The notes under the pieces are model-generated. The model worked only from the letters and a program-made list of their open reading frames with translations. It had not been told where the DNA came from and made no database searches. Below are positions 24,122-37,011 of a DNA stretch of 64,000 bases, piece after piece (positions within the stretch are counted from its first letter, which is position 1; each line of letters opens with the position of its first letter). This DNA is from Hydra vulgaris (taxonomy: Eukaryota; Cnidaria; Hydrozoa; Anthoathecata; Hydridae), in the NCBI RefSeq assembly GCF_038396675.1, contig NC_088921.1, positions 35,901,001 to 35,965,000 of the forward strand, read 5' to 3'. The translations under genes were made by a program, and so were the position numbers.

Positions 24122-25982
24122 TAATAATTTTAATAAAAATTTTAATGGAGAATTTTTAAGTTAAATTTACATAATTTAATTTTAATAAAATTTCAAATGT
24201 TCAGGTAAAATTATTACTCTCTGAAGTTTTTTAATTTAGGACAAAATATTTTAAATTAAATTTATTTCAAAAAAATTCGTATTATTATTACCAATTTTTT
24301 TTTTTTTGATATTGAGTTCGGTGTGGCGAATAGGACTTCGGTAGTGATGGGAACAATTTTCATTATTGCAAAAAATGTTTTCACTTTGAAACACTCGATA
24401 TTGAAATTTAGTTTTTTGATATCGCACTTTCAATATCATTACTACCGATAATTCGGTGTTTTTTAAATGATCGAATTGCCTTTTGGTAAACTGTTAAACC
24501 AATTGCAATTGTATGATTAGGAAAACTATTTTTGTTTTATCAGGAATATCTATTAAACTGAGAATCACAAAAATTTATTATTTGCTGCCAAGAAAGTTGA
24601 ATTTTTTAATGAACATTCAGAGTTTTTTAATAATTAATGCTATTGGACCTAATCATTTCATACATTCAATCATTTCCAAAATTTTCATTCAAGGGTTTTC
24701 ATTCAATCATTTCATTCATTCAATCATTTCAAGGGTCCATAATTCTTCTGGCATTGGTTGCAACCAATATCAAATTAAAGTGACAAAAATTGAAGCAAGT
24801 TTAATGTTACTTAAGTTGAAATATATCATATCCTGAAATATAACATATCCTTGCATGTATCAAAGCATTAAAATATCCTTTTTTTGATATGAAACTTCGA
24901 AGAACAGTTTTAAAAGTCATGGTTTAAAAACCATTGTTTTTAAAATGGTTTTTCAAAGGTTTATATTAAAAACATGGATTGTTTAGCAGGGTTTACAACT
25001 TATGGCCATTGTTTTTACACCATTTTCACCATAAGTTCCACATCCCCACTAGATATTTTTTATTATACTTTATTTTATTTTATTTTTTTGAGCTTTTTGC
25101 TTCAGCGTAAGTTTTCCAATTGTTTTTTTTTTTTCACTATTTTCTTTTTTTTGTTAGGATTATTATTTGCATTTTATTAAAAATCCTTTACAATTTATAA
25201 TTACACTTTCCCACTTAACTTACCATTCTTTTACTACATTATGCTACTTTCGATTTGACGTGCTTTAGGTAATTGTTAATAATATAGTTTTTTTATTTTA
25301 ATCTGTAAACTCTTTATACATATCTAAGTAAAGATATATTACACTTATTAAATAAATATACTATTATTATAAAAAATACATCCAATCTAATATTTATTTT
25401 TACTTTAACTTATACAATTTTAAACAAGCTTTTAATTCTGTATCTATAATTTATAATTCTATCTATAAATTTTTTTTAGATGTTTTTGTTTATTTTTCTC
25501 CTCTCGTAGTTAAACTTATTAAAGATGAATCTGCAAAACGGTCGGCAAAAAAATTGGCCAAACTAATACAACAACTAGCAGTATTGAATCTATTTGGGTT
25601 ACAGTTGCAAGCAGGAAAATAAAAAAAATTCATTGAACAACTAACAAGTTATTAACGCATTTCCAATTGAGCAACAGCACAAAAAGAAGCAAGGAAAAAA
25701 AGCATCTGATGAAAAACTAGAGTTTAGTTTGTTAAACGTATTAAATCTATGTCCTTAAACTAATATCAATTATCGCTGCGCTATCGATGAAATATCGATA
25801 TATTATCAGATGAATTATTGATGAAATATCACATGAACTGTAGATGAACTATCAGATATTTTTGAAAAAAACATATTATATACAACAGCAAAATAATTAA
25901 AAATTTCAGATAATTGAAAAAAGGTTTTCATAAGTACGGTTATGACTGAGGGTTAAAGTTATTTTAATAAACAGGTAAGAGT
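24122..25982. other. intergenic with small repeats
   Basis: No credible gene. 24335-24455 has imperfect inverted ends ('acttcggtagtgat' and 'atcattactaccga') and resembles a MITE related to 23130-23210. 24653-24735 is a short tandem array of 'cattcaatcatttc' variants. Confidence 0.45.
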
Positions 25983-26075
25983 CAGTGGCGGATTGAGGTT
26001 TAGCGTCGTGGGGAAGGGGGCTAGAGGAATGAGTGTGGGGCGATAGGGGTTGGGGTGGCACATTAATCCCTAGAA
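25983..26075. repeat. G-rich stretch with a hAT-like MITE end
   Basis: It starts CAGTGGCGGATTGAGG, the common terminus of non-autonomous hAT-type elements, and is followed by a strongly G-rich segment against the AT-rich background. The opposite terminus is not clear ('cacattaatccc' near 26060 is a candidate). Confidence 0.4.
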
Positions 26076-26421
26076 ACCTTTTTTTTTGGAAATTGCACTT
26101 GCAGTAAGCATATTTTCATTGATGCTTTTATATGCTTTTTATCATGACTAATAAGTATGTCTAAGACAATAAACAATCTAGAGCTTGAGTTTGCTAAGTT
26201 TTGATTGGTTGACAATTATTGTCGAAAAAAGTGATATTTTATATCATTGCAATAGTTTGGTTATTTAAAAAAAAATTTACGCTATACTTATTACCAAAAG
26301 CAAGCATTAAGAAAGAAGTTTACTTTCCTGCTAGTTTATACAAATTTTTTACTGCGAAATTTTATTTAAAACGGGTACAGAACGTTTGTTGGTCGTCTTT
26401 AAGAATATTATACGGACTTAT

Positions 26422-26449
26422 GACGTCTATAAGGCGTTGTATAGACGTC
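26422..26449. repeat. 10-bp hairpin
   Basis: GACGTCTATA and TATAGACGTC are separated by 8 nt. Further 'gacgtctt' units follow. Confidence 0.6.
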
Positions 26450-26639
26450 TTACGGACGTCTTTGCTCGCTGGATTGAAGCAAAACGATTTATTGATAATT
26501 TAAAGTCAATGCTCTTAGCAAGCTCATATTTAATTAAAATTAATGTCAATCTCAAAAAACATTGTTTTTTCATTGTTGATTACAGATATTTTTTGATAGT
26601 ATTTAGTCTACCGAAACTTCTCTCATTATAAGCATAATG

Positions 26640-27879
26640 TAAAACGAAGAGTCAAATAAATTTTGTAAAGTATAGACAAGTTAGGAAAACATGATGTCAT
26701 CTATTTTTTTGTTATAAATATATATAAGTTTTTCATTTGTAGTTCAGTTGTCATTTCTGGAGATATTAATGCATACACATCCTTGAAAGTAGAGCCGGCG
26801 CGAGTAGATTTCAAGTGGGGAGGGGTTGCCATATGGGTTTTAGCCGAAAACATTATTAAAACATAAAAACAAATCTAATCTGCTCCACAATTTTCAAATC
26901 AGCTAATTTTTGATTATTTTTTTCTCTCCTTTAAAAAAGAAAAGTCGTTTATTGTTTTCAAAATCATTGTAGTCGACTAAAACTTGATTTTGTCGAAGTA
27001 TGGTAATAAATGCGCGGACGTGGTGCAGTGGATAGCTGATTGGTATAAATTTCATCATTAAACAAATGACATTGGACCAACGTTGGTTTTGCATTGGAAA
27101 AAACAGCCGACGCTAGCTGGGAAGTTCTCTATGGAAAATTCAACCGCGCCTCATAACTTTATCATTATAACATCCACAGCACTACGCCGTTATTTAACCA
27201 ATTTTAAAAACTAAAATATTTTAACATTTTTCGCGTGCAAATAATGTTATTATTATATATATTTCGTCGCTTGACAATAATTACAATAACTAAGTAAATA
27301 AATAAAAATTTACATGACAGGATCAAAAAGATAACTATAGTTGTCTTATCACTAAGCCACGCAATATATACCATACTTAGCATAGCTTTTAAAAACTGTG
27401 TAAGATAATACAAAATCTTTTAAATATTAAATTTTCTTGAAAATTATATTTTAAATAAGGAAAGAAAAAAATATATAATTTAAAAAAATAAAAAATAAAA
27501 AATTTATTATTTATATTTTACCCTCCTATTTCTATTTTTTTTTTAAATTTCTTTTGTTAGATTGAGAATAAGAAAAAAAAAAAATTTTTTTAAAATAAAA
27601 AAAAAAAAAAAAAAAAAAATAGCAAAAAAAATATATATTTATATATATATAGATATCTATTTATATACATATATATTTTTTTCGCTTTTTTTTTTTTTTT
27701 GTATCTAGATAACAAAAACAAAAAGATAAAAAGTGAATGCACACACTCACATATAAATACATGGCAAATAATTAGGGGTACTTTTTAATAAAATTTCAAG
27801 AATATATAGTACAAACTTTTTTACATCGGTAATAAACAAATGATAACATTAAATCGTGTAAAAGTTTGCAATAGAATTT
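26640..27879. other. intergenic, no gene seen
   Basis: It holds a possible SINE head at 27014-27035 (A-box-like TGGTGCAGTGG without a convincing B box), A-rich runs at 27560-27620 and a short (TA)n at 27640-27690. Small ORFs are unsupported. Confidence 0.4.
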
Positions 27880-28225
27880 TATTTATTTATATGCCTATAT
27901 ATAAAATTAGTTTTGTTTTAAATTGGTTAAGCGAAGAGAGTGTTTTAAGATCATCATTTAAAAGTGTATTCCATAATTTAGGTCCTCGATTTGTAATTGA
28001 GTATTTAGTGGCTGAATAATAGTTTTTGGATTGGTCGACCTTCATTTGTAATAATCCTAATAGCATGTTTTTGTTTGCAGAGTAGTTTATTTATTTCTGT
28101 AACGTTGGTGCTGCACCAAGCAATATTTACATAGTTTAGGTAACAATGTATAAATGAAAAGTATATGTATTTCAAACACGATGTTAATTTCATAAGTATT
28201 CTTAGTTTCATCAAATGCATTTTTA
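27880..28225 (-). pseudogene. LINE reverse transcriptase C-terminal fragment
   Basis: Read on the minus strand, it gives the post-RT tail of a Jockey/CR1-like LINE: SFIHCYLNYVNIAWCSTN, then KLLCKQKHAIRIITN, and in a second frame a match to the usual NRGPKLWN terminus. It resembles the tail of the LINE at 19.9-20.4 kb (CHLYYSNIAWGS, RQQKHLARLIN). It is 5'-truncated and frame-broken, so not functional. Confidence 0.8.
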
Positions 28226-28386
28226 TTTCCGGAATTTTCTGGACATATTATGAAAGCATTTTCCGGATTTTTTTCCGGATTTTTTCAGTGAAAATTTTTC
28301 AAGATTTCTTAAATATGACCAGGGTAGTAAGTCAGTTATTTACTTCAAAGAACCACAATATTGTTGATATTCCTATTGACGAATAA

Positions 28387-31300
28387 CACGGTTAGCACGG
28401 ATCCTGATAATGCCTACCTAGCTGACCCAAGAACGCCACTTATACGGAAAGATAGTACACACATCAAGGTACCTTGTGATTCAAATCACAGGAATTGAAA
28501 TCTTTTAATTTTGTCCGCGAAAAAAAAATTTAATTTGAATTTTCAAATTGAGTAAAATATTGACTTCATAGTGCGCTAATAAAAACACTTGTCGAATATG
28601 AACTATTCTATATAATTTGATAAAAATTGGGGCAAATGTAGCCTATAACCACATCAAATTCTTAACAAAATTTCAGTTTGAATGGATGACTGGTTTAAGA
28701 TTTATGGCAGTTTTAATTTTGTCAGTTTTTTGCTACTTAAACCTCAAAACGTTATTAATTGCTTTGGAATTCAGTCACTATTTTTAAAAAAATGGTTACA
28801 TGAGTGTTCTTTTATGTAATACCAACAACTTTTATTATAAATATTTGTTAGTACTTGTACCATTTTCATTTTATTGACCAAATATTGATTTGCTACTTAA
28901 AGGTTTGAATCCGTCGACACGGCTTTATCTATCACTTATTTATATTTTTATTTATCACTTTTTCTATTTCTAAATAAAAAACAACATTTCTAAAAAAAGA
29001 GCCTACATTTCTCAAACAAAAGGTCCTCAAAAAAAAAGTGGGTAGGCCATGGCTATGAATGCATAGCGTGAACATATCAACATTTCCTAAGGTATAAACT
29101 ACTGCCAATATGCAAAAAAAAAAGGTGTGACAAGTATTATTAATTTAATAAGTGTGACAATTATCGTTTATATAATTTCCTTACCAAGGAAAGAACTATT
29201 TAAAAAATATTTCCTTTTAATTTAATATTTCCTCGATTAAATCAAGTAAATATTTCCTTGATTTTAAATTAATAATATGGGTTACTATGTTAAGCGGATT
29301 GTTATTAAGCAAAGATTCATGATGAAAGCAAAGATTCATGATGAAAATCGAAAGTTTGTGTGCTTGCTCTCTCTGAAAAAATGTTTAATACAGCTTACTA
29401 CTTTCCAAGCAGATTGAATATGCCAACTGTACAAGACAAAAATCAATATTAGTGATACTCGGGTACCAAAAGGATTCTGTGAATCATGTAGAACTACTTT
29501 GCGCAGGAAACAAGAGGGGAAAGAAGTTAAGCTCCCTCCTTTGTTTGATTTCAAGTCAATACAAGTGAGACCTGAAACAAGAAGCACAATGTGTTGTTGC
29601 CTAATATGCCGAATTGGTCGTTCAAAGCTGCAAGAAAAACATCATCTTGTAGAGCAAACCACTATTGAGAAAAAATATAATGTGCGTTGCAGCACATGCC
29701 TCAGCCCTTTAGGAAAAGGTTTTCCCCACCAAGCTCTCAAATAATGTTCAGGGAAAATCTTCAATCTTTGGCAGCAAAAGATGCCAAAGCAGCCGAACAA
29801 ATCGCATCTCGAGTTATTTCAAATAAAGTATTTTCTCCGGAAGAAACCATTCTATTTGCTAAAGCATCCGGCGGGCCTCTACTTACAGTTACCCTAGGTA
29901 AATATTTATACTTAAATAATTTTTACGTATATATTGAAATAAAGTCTTGAAAAAACACTAGATAGATTTCAGGAAGTATATTATTGACAAGTTTCTAATT
30001 TCTTTAAAAACTAATAGCTTGAAAGTTTTACACAATCTTACTAAACAAAATTTATTGTAACTATAAAATAAGTTGTTGCTCACCGCAAATTTTCTGGTGG
30101 CTATTTTGTTAAGCTCGGTATTGATGGTGGCAAAGGTTTTCTCAAGTTTTGCCTAAGCATTGTCAATACTGCGTTACGAGATAAAACCAGCTCACCGCGA
30201 CAACAACAACCTCTCACTCAAAGGACTGGTAAAGACACTGGAGTCAAGAGACAAACTTGTTGGGGTATTAAAAGATTTGCCAGAAACACACTCCAATATT
30301 GAATAAATCTGGTAACAAATTGTATGCAAATTGAGTTAAACTAATTTTGGTTTGTGATATGAAAGTTGCAAACAAAATTTGTGGTCTTCAAACCCATTCA
30401 AGTACGCACCTTTGTTCGGCAATGTTATTCAAAAGCCAATCATCTGCGGGCCTGTCAATGTTCTGATTTTAGAAATCATCCCACCGATGGAATTGCATCT
30501 CCTCTTAGAAGTTGTCAAACATCTTTTCAAGATCCTTAAAACTGCTTGGATAGAAGCTGTTAAGTTGCCAGCCGTCCTCCAAATTCAACTCAGCCCATAT
30601 CATGGGGGCTAGTTTGAGGGAAATGAATGCAGGAAACTTCTTAAAAATGTGGAAGTGCTGCAGCAACTTGCTGATACAAACATGATTCCCTGCATAATTG
30701 ATCTAAACAGTAAGCATCTTTAAAGAACTGCTAAAATAATTTGAGTTATTAGAGATTAGGCAGCTGAAATTCATAGCATACGGCTTTTAATGAACATTTT
30801 CACCATCTTTAAAAATAGTATTATAGAGTATTTGCATAAAAAGAGTACATTGAGCTATTTGTTAATAAATATTTTGTGGAGAAAATCAAATCAAACAAGT
30901 CTTAAAATGTAATCAGATACTATTTTATGGTAATACAATATAAAAAATAGGGTTTAAATAGTTATTTTTTTACTTAATTTTGAATGTAAATGTATTTAAA
31001 ATGATTTCAAGAGTCAATACAAAAAAATTTAAGAGATCTGCTTTTTTTTTTTGTTTCACCAACTGTAGTCATTTGACCAGGTTTTGCACTTTTTTTAGCA
31101 GTTTGGATGTAGTTTATACCTTAAGAAATGTTCATATGTTCACGCTATGCATTCATGGCCATAGCCTACCCACTTTTTTTTAGGACCTTTTGTTTGAGAA
31201 ATGTAGGCTCTTTTTTTAGAAATGTTGTTTTTTATTTAGAAATAGAAAAAGTGATAAATAAAAATATAAATAAGTGATAGATAAAGCCGTGTCGACGGAT

Positions 31301-31822
31301 TCAAACCTTTAAGTAGCAAATCAATATTTTGGTCAATAAAATGAAAATGGTACATGTACCAACAAAATATTTATAATAAAAACTGTTGGTATTACATAGT
31401 AGAACACTCATGAACCATTATTTTAAAAATAGTGACCGAATACCAAAGCAATTGGTAACGCTTTGAGGTTTAAGTAGCAAAAAACTGACAAAATTAAAAC
31501 TGCTATAAATCTTAAACCAGTCATCCAATCAAACTGAAATTTTGTTAAGAATTTGATGTGGTTATAGGCTACATTTGCCCCAATTTTTATCAAATTATAT
31601 AGAATAGTTCATATTCTACAAGTGTTTTTATTAGCGCACTATGAAGTCAATATTTTACTCAATTTGAAAATTCAAATTAAATTTTTTTCCGCGGACAAAA
31701 TTAAAAGATTTCAATTCCTGTGATTTGCATCACAGGGTACCTTGATGTGTGTGCTATCTTTCCGTATAAGTGGCGTTCTTGGGTCAGCTAGGTAGGCATT
31801 ATCAGGATCCGTGCTAACCGTG
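28387..31822 (+). mobile_element. transposon B, 3.4 kb, with about 715-bp terminal inverted repeats
   Basis: 28387-29102 and 31109-31822 are inverted copies of one another, nearly identical over about 715 bp with a handful of substitutions and short indels. The outer ends read CACGGTTAGCACGGATCC. The unique middle (about 2.0 kb) carries a decayed gene related to that of transposon A. Flanks read 'aataa|CACGG' and 'CCGTG|gtaactt'. A TA duplication is possible (TA|ACACGG and CCGTGG|TA), but no longer one is visible. Such arms can snap back into a hairpin and are typical of foldback-style DNA transposons. Confidence 0.92.
29436..30715 (+). pseudogene. transposase-like protein of an unnamed family (copy B), decayed
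   Basis: The N-terminal Cys-rich region (VPKGFCESCRTTLRRKQ; TMCCCLICRIGRSKL; KYNVRCSTCLSPLGKG; 29465-29725) looks like paired zinc ribbons. Then come AAEQIASRVISNKVFSPEE and GGPLLTVTLG, ending at a GT donor at 29898. Separate pieces follow: KLGIDGGKGFLKFCLSIVNT (about 30110-30170), LLLEVVKHLFKILKTAW (30500-30550), and YHGG-stop-FEGNECRKLLKNVEVLQQ (about 30597-30665). The IDGG and VVxHLxKxL blocks match copy A in order. A stop in YHGG(Q)F, several frame changes and loss of the C-terminal EQ..E..H block make it dead. The zinc-binding part is better preserved here than in A. Confidence 0.72.
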
Positions 31823-31859
31823 GTAACTTAATGTTAATGTTAATAGTAATAAATGTGCT

Positions 31860-33870
31860 TCTTATATAACCTTTTGGATTCAGGCTGGCATGGAATCTTT
31901 TATTCTCTCTCGACAATTCCAATTCAAGTTTCACTCTTCTCCATGGTTTTCCTCTCATTGTGCTGATGCAATATCTAATCGTAACCATTACTTTCATATT
32001 TATCAGGAAAATAATTTTCCTGCAACAGACATATGTTTACTATTGATCGAAACCATTGTAAAAAGGTTTTGTCTAACGCCAAAGGCTGCTATTATTAGGT
32101 CACGAAATCTCGTATTTTATCTCAAAAACTAGGTTCTAGTGACTTCTGGAGAACCTTTAATAGTATTTAAAATAAAGGCAAATCTGTTATTTCACCTCTC
32201 TTGTATAATTTAGATTTTTTCACCTCACCCAAAGACAAAACTGAATTGTTTACTAAGAACTTTTCATCAATATTATCTCTTTATTCCACTTATCGCGTTC
32301 TACCTGATATAGCCGTCAAACAGGTTGACCCATTGCATAACATTCGAATTACTCTAGCTTCTGTATCTAGAGTAATTTCATGCTTAGAATTTTCTACAGC
32401 TTGTGGTCCGGACAACATACTTGTTATAGAAAAGTTCTATGGGCTGTCGTCTATACTTTTAAAACTATATTATAATTGCTTATCAGAATCTTATTTTCCA
32501 GCTTGCTTAAAAGCGGCACCTGTTTCCCTATTTTCAAAAGTTCTGGATAGCGATCTGACTCGTCTAACTACCGTCCCATTAGTCTTTTTCCTATCATAAG
32601 CTAGGTTTTCAAGTTTTTAATTAGCAAAAATTGATCTAGAATTTAATAACTTACTTTCTAATTATTAATATAGATTTTGATCTTCTCGTTCTACAGCTGA
32701 TTTGCTTATAGTAATAACCGATAGGTTTGATTGTGCATTAGATATATGTGGAGATGTTAAAGCTATTGCTCTCGACACTTCTAAAGGTTTTGATAGAGTT
32801 TGGCATGCCAGCCTTTTTCATAAGCTCATCTCTTACGGTGTATCTGGTAACATCTCTAAGATTTTTGAATCCTTCCTTCCAATCGTAGTACAAAAATTAT
32901 CCTTGATGGACAGCACTCTTCTTCATATCCTGTAACTTCACGGGTTCCTCAAAGTTCTATCCTTGGTCCTATACTTTTTTGAATTTACATTAACAATCTA
33001 CCAGAAATACTTACATCTAAGTTGGTATTGTTTGCTGATGATACTACCATTTAATCTTGTGTTGATAAGAAGTCAACACTCTCTGATTGCTTGAAGGGGG
33101 AATTTGAGCTTAAAAAGATCTCACTTCTGCTACAGTATGGGGTTTTACATTGGTTGGTAAACTTTAACTCGGTTCTCAATTTTTTTTTAGCTAATTGTTA
33201 TCGTCTAGATCTATTATATTTCTAGATCTTCCTATATTTATGAACGGTAGTGTACTTGATGAGTCATCTACCCTTCATCTTGTAGGACTAACTCTTACTT
33301 CCAATCTTACTTGGAAACCATATTTCAATTCATTTGCAAAATTAGCATCCGTTAAGGTTGCGTCTCTTTATCGTGCTCGCCACACTCTACTCTTTATCTC
33401 TATAAATCTCAAATCCGGCCTTGTATGAAATACTGTCATATCAGGGGTGGATCTTCAAATGATGCCCTTTCTCTTTTAGACAAGGTGCAAAAACGCATTG
33501 TAAACATAGTTGGACCTGCTCTTGCAGCCTACCTCCAATCATTATCACATCATCGTAATGTTGCTTCTCTTTCTCTTTTCTATAAATACTTCAATGGACA
33601 CTGCTCTAAAGATGTGCCATCTACTAAAATTCATTCTCGCGTTACTCGTGCTTCAATTAAGTCTCATACTTTTACTTGAACATCAGATCTTTGGAATTTG
33701 CTTCCTTCATCTTGTTTTCCTGATTTATATAATTTGAAATTTTTTAAGTCGCCTATTAATCGTCACCTTGCTCTATAAACTTCATCTTTTCTCTTCCCGT
33801 TACTTCCAACTCTAATAGTGTTTCTCTTCCAGTAACTTCCAACTCTAATGTGGTTGCTTGCAGCCATAAA
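31860..33870 (+). pseudogene. LINE (Jockey-like) reverse transcriptase, decayed
   Basis: It runs from the endonuclease-RT linker (about 31890) through the RT domain to the 3' UTR. Pieces in several frames: SPKDKTELFTKNFSSILSLY and STACGPDNI (32230-32420), AIALDTSKGFDRVWHASLFH (32760-32820, normally SKAFDKVWH), VLFADDTTI then a stop (33020-33055), LPIFMNGSVLDESSTLHLVG (33230-33290), and WGGSSNDALSLLDKVQKRI with WGG decayed to RGG. The same family is present, better preserved, at 46764-47825 on the opposite strand. The 3' UTR has a duplicated 'acttccaactctaat' module and a 'gcttgcagcc' hairpin shared with that copy. Confidence 0.9.
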
Positions 33871-35076
33871 TTGGAACGCAAAAAAAACAAATGAGTTCAG
33901 CGTTTGCGTTCCAAAATAAAAACTCAAACGCAAACTCAAACGCATTTGAGGCAATTTATTGCATTTACTTACGTAAATGTAAACTCAATTTACGTTACGT
34001 TTTATATAAGGAGTTGAACAATATTAATCAACCTTTCATAAATGCGCAAGGGACTTGACTTAAAGATCACAATTGCACAAGGAACTTGACTTAAGGAACT
34101 TTGACGTAAGTTTAATTTTTTTTTAAACAATACATAAATATTAAAACTAAATATTTACATGGCGTTTTACTGGACACTTACAAGAGCATTTTGTACTCTT
34201 TACTAAACACTATATTATTCCATTTATAAAATTTTTTTTATTGAAATTTTATCATTTTTGTAGACCTTTTCCCAGCCATGGGCAATTAATTCCTTTGCGT
34301 AATTTTACGATTGAATGTTTTTTTATTTATTACAATTAATAAAGTGGTTGTTTATCCAATGTTTTTTATGGAAGATGGGCATCATACCCACAATACCCTA
34401 CTTTTCAATTAAAGTTGTTCGTTTCTTTTTCATTTGTCTTTTTTTCCGCTTTTAATAATTTTCTTTGTTTTCTTTTTTTTTATACTTACGTACAAAAAAA
34501 AAAAGATTTATTATTTACCTGTTGATTTTTTTTCAAAAACTTGCAATGCAATGCAATTCCACTACATTAACAATACATCGTAAAGTTAAGCTTGCCATAG
34601 TTTAGAGCTATAAATAGTTTAAGAACTTCATTAAATCTGCTGTAGAATCACAAATTTCCCACTACTTCCTCCAAATGTCACAAATTTAGCGCAGGCGGGT
34701 ACTTTATAAATAAATTATAAGTGAGCGTCAACCTTTTTAGGCGAACCTTTTAGATACAAAAAGGATTGCTTAAAACGAACAATCAACCATAAAAACACGA
34801 TGTGATTGGTCAGCGCACACGTACACTTTAAAAGTTGCTTAAAACAAAGGAAAAACTGACTATAAAAATCTGACTATATTCACTCAATTTAAACTCATTA
34901 TACACTCATTTTAAACGGAGTTATTATAATTTATTATAATAACTTTTATATTTTATTATAATTATTAGTTATTTTAATTTAGTTATTATAATTTATAATA
35001 CAGAATTACAAACTTTTGATTTTATTTTCAATGGAGAGTTTTTGGCAGTCTTAGCAACATGTAAGGTTATTTTTAG
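33871..35076. other. intergenic, no gene seen
   Basis: AT-rich DNA. Two related units 'RcaaggRacttgacttaa' occur at 34045-34100. No ORF of interest. Confidence 0.45.
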
Positions 35077-35160
35077 TACACTCTCAAAAATAATGTAGAC
35101 AAATTTATCTACAAATTATGTAGACACGGATAAATCTACAGTTTTGTAGCATTAGTTTTG
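35077..35160 (+). repeat. candidate left terminus of a large DNA transposon
   Basis: TACACTCTCAAAAATAATGT begins a 24-bp sequence (35077-35100) that matches the inverse of 49483-49506 at 22 positions. It is followed by spaced CTACA/TGTAG motifs ('atctacaaattatgtagac', 'aatctacag', 'ttgtagc'), the same style as the right side. No target duplication is evident. Confidence 0.5.
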
Positions 35161-35421
35161 TGACGCGTTTAGTAAAGTCTTATAATATGCTTTAAAAATT
35201 AGTAACCAGACTAGTCTATGGATAGACTTACAACACAGACATAGACAATTCTGTATGTTGTAATGGACACAACAAATGTTTAATTTTTTGTCCTTGTTGT
35301 GTCTATCAAATTTTTGATGGTGTCCTAAGATTGCTCAGTTAAAAAATAATTTTCACTTTATAAGTCTACAAAGCATAATTTTTTGTCTATTTGGTGTCTA
35401 TGATTTTGTCTAAATTTACTT

Positions 35422-35486
35422 GATTTCATAAAACCAGAAATATTGATTTTTGCCAATAAAATCAATATTTCTGGTTTTATGAAATC
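35422..35486. repeat. 29-bp perfect inverted repeat
   Basis: The arm GATTTCATAAAACCAGAAAT... (35422-35450) and its exact complement (35458-35486) enclose a 7-nt loop. Confidence 0.9.
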
Positions 35487-36499
35487 CCTTAGAAACAAAA
35501 AAACTCCTTGATCACATATTTTTAAAATAATTTTATTGAAGGTGATAAAGATTTTAGTGACTAAGGAAAATTTTTTAAATGATAAACTTACCTTCAACTT
35601 TTTTGAAGTAATCCCAAACTGGAGAGGGCATTTTAAAAATAAATTTTCACGCACATTCACTTAGAATTGAAAAACAACTGAACTGAGTAATTAATGAACT
35701 TCAATTGAGCACAAAATAGTCCATTTTGAGGTTTTTAAATAGACATTAACTTTTTAATCAACAGCACACGCTAGACAAAAAATTAAAAAATGAACTTCTG
35801 TTAGAAAAATTGTATTTTTAATTTTGTGCTCGTTTTCAGTTTTTGAAACGATGCTACAGTGAAAATTTAATTACTCGTTATAAGTCCAAATTATATATTA
35901 AATAGATCTTCTATACCTCATTAAAAAATCGAGATTGTTCATTTAGTGTCCGTTTTTAAAATGATTGTCTAGAAAGACAAACACAATATGACAATGTCAA
36001 AAATCTTTGTATATAAATGCAATGATATTTCCCTGTTGTTGTATACTTAAAACAATACTTACTTTTTATATAGGCCATAAATTACTTTAAAATAATTTTA
36101 CACATTCGTAGTTTCAGCAGATTTAATACATTTTTGATCATTTTTATTAGTATATCAAGGGTAGTATGTTTCTCTTTAAAGTCAGTTTTCTTACAATTTT
36201 ACTTTAGCTTTTGGCCAAAATCAACTCGACAGCGGTTTTAGAAACCGACTGTATGTTTGCATTAAATAAAAAATTTGTTGTAAAATGTTAACGCTTATTT
36301 CACTGTGGTACATCGACTCATTGCAAACTAATTAAAAAATAGATTTCGGCACACTCTAAATTAAAAAAAGAGTTTTATCTCTGGATTAAAATAGCCGACG
36401 AACCCAGCAAAATAGTCAAACTAGCACAGGGTTTAAAAATTTTTTTGTATTTTCGTTGTATTTTATATTTATCTGTTTTAAAAGTTAAAATAAAAACAA

Positions 36500-36530
36500 G
36501 TCGAAGTTTCAAAAACTTTGAAACTTCGAC
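36500..36530. repeat. 14-bp hairpin
   Basis: GTCGAAGTTTCAAA, a 3-nt loop, then TTTGAAACTTCGAC. Confidence 0.85.
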
Positions 36531-37011
36531 AAACTTTTTATATATACCAATATAAAATATTCACACCCTGTTCTATTAACCCCCCCTCCCCTAAAGTTGC
36601 TTTTTCATTTGAAGTTTGATAATTGCAAATTTTTGATGAGCCGGATAATCCCATGAAATTGATAATTATAAAATTTTGCTCCACATTCTCACTAAATAAA
36701 TGAAAAAAATGAAATAAAAAAGATCGAAACCACTTGACGATGGAGTCTTATCTTGCTTCTTCATTTTTAAAGCAAGCATGTTTGTTTTTTGCATAATTTA
36801 AATTTTAAAAATAAATTCTAGTGTTTTCAAATAATTTTAAATAAAAATAGTAAAATAAACACACTCAAATTGAAACAAAAGTGAAAAAAATACTAAAGTT
36901 AACAGAAACATTTGTATTAATCTTTATCAATAAATTACAAGAATGTTTTTCTTTAATGTAATTTAAAAAATTTTTTAAAATTAATATAAGTAATTTAAAA
37001 TAGTTTTTTAA

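Larger units (their letters stand above)
35161..37011. other. intergenic with two strong hairpins
   Basis: No gene is seen. Palindromes are listed separately. C-rich 'ccccccctcccc' occurs at 36580-36595. Confidence 0.45.

Noticed and set aside
24513-24836. 107-residue ORF rich in HFIHSIIS repeats
   Set aside because: It is explained by a short tandem array of 'cattcaatcatttc' variants.
27014-27130. Fourth SINE copy
   Set aside because: An A-box-like TGGTGCAGTGG is present, but no B box and no match to the shared SINE body.
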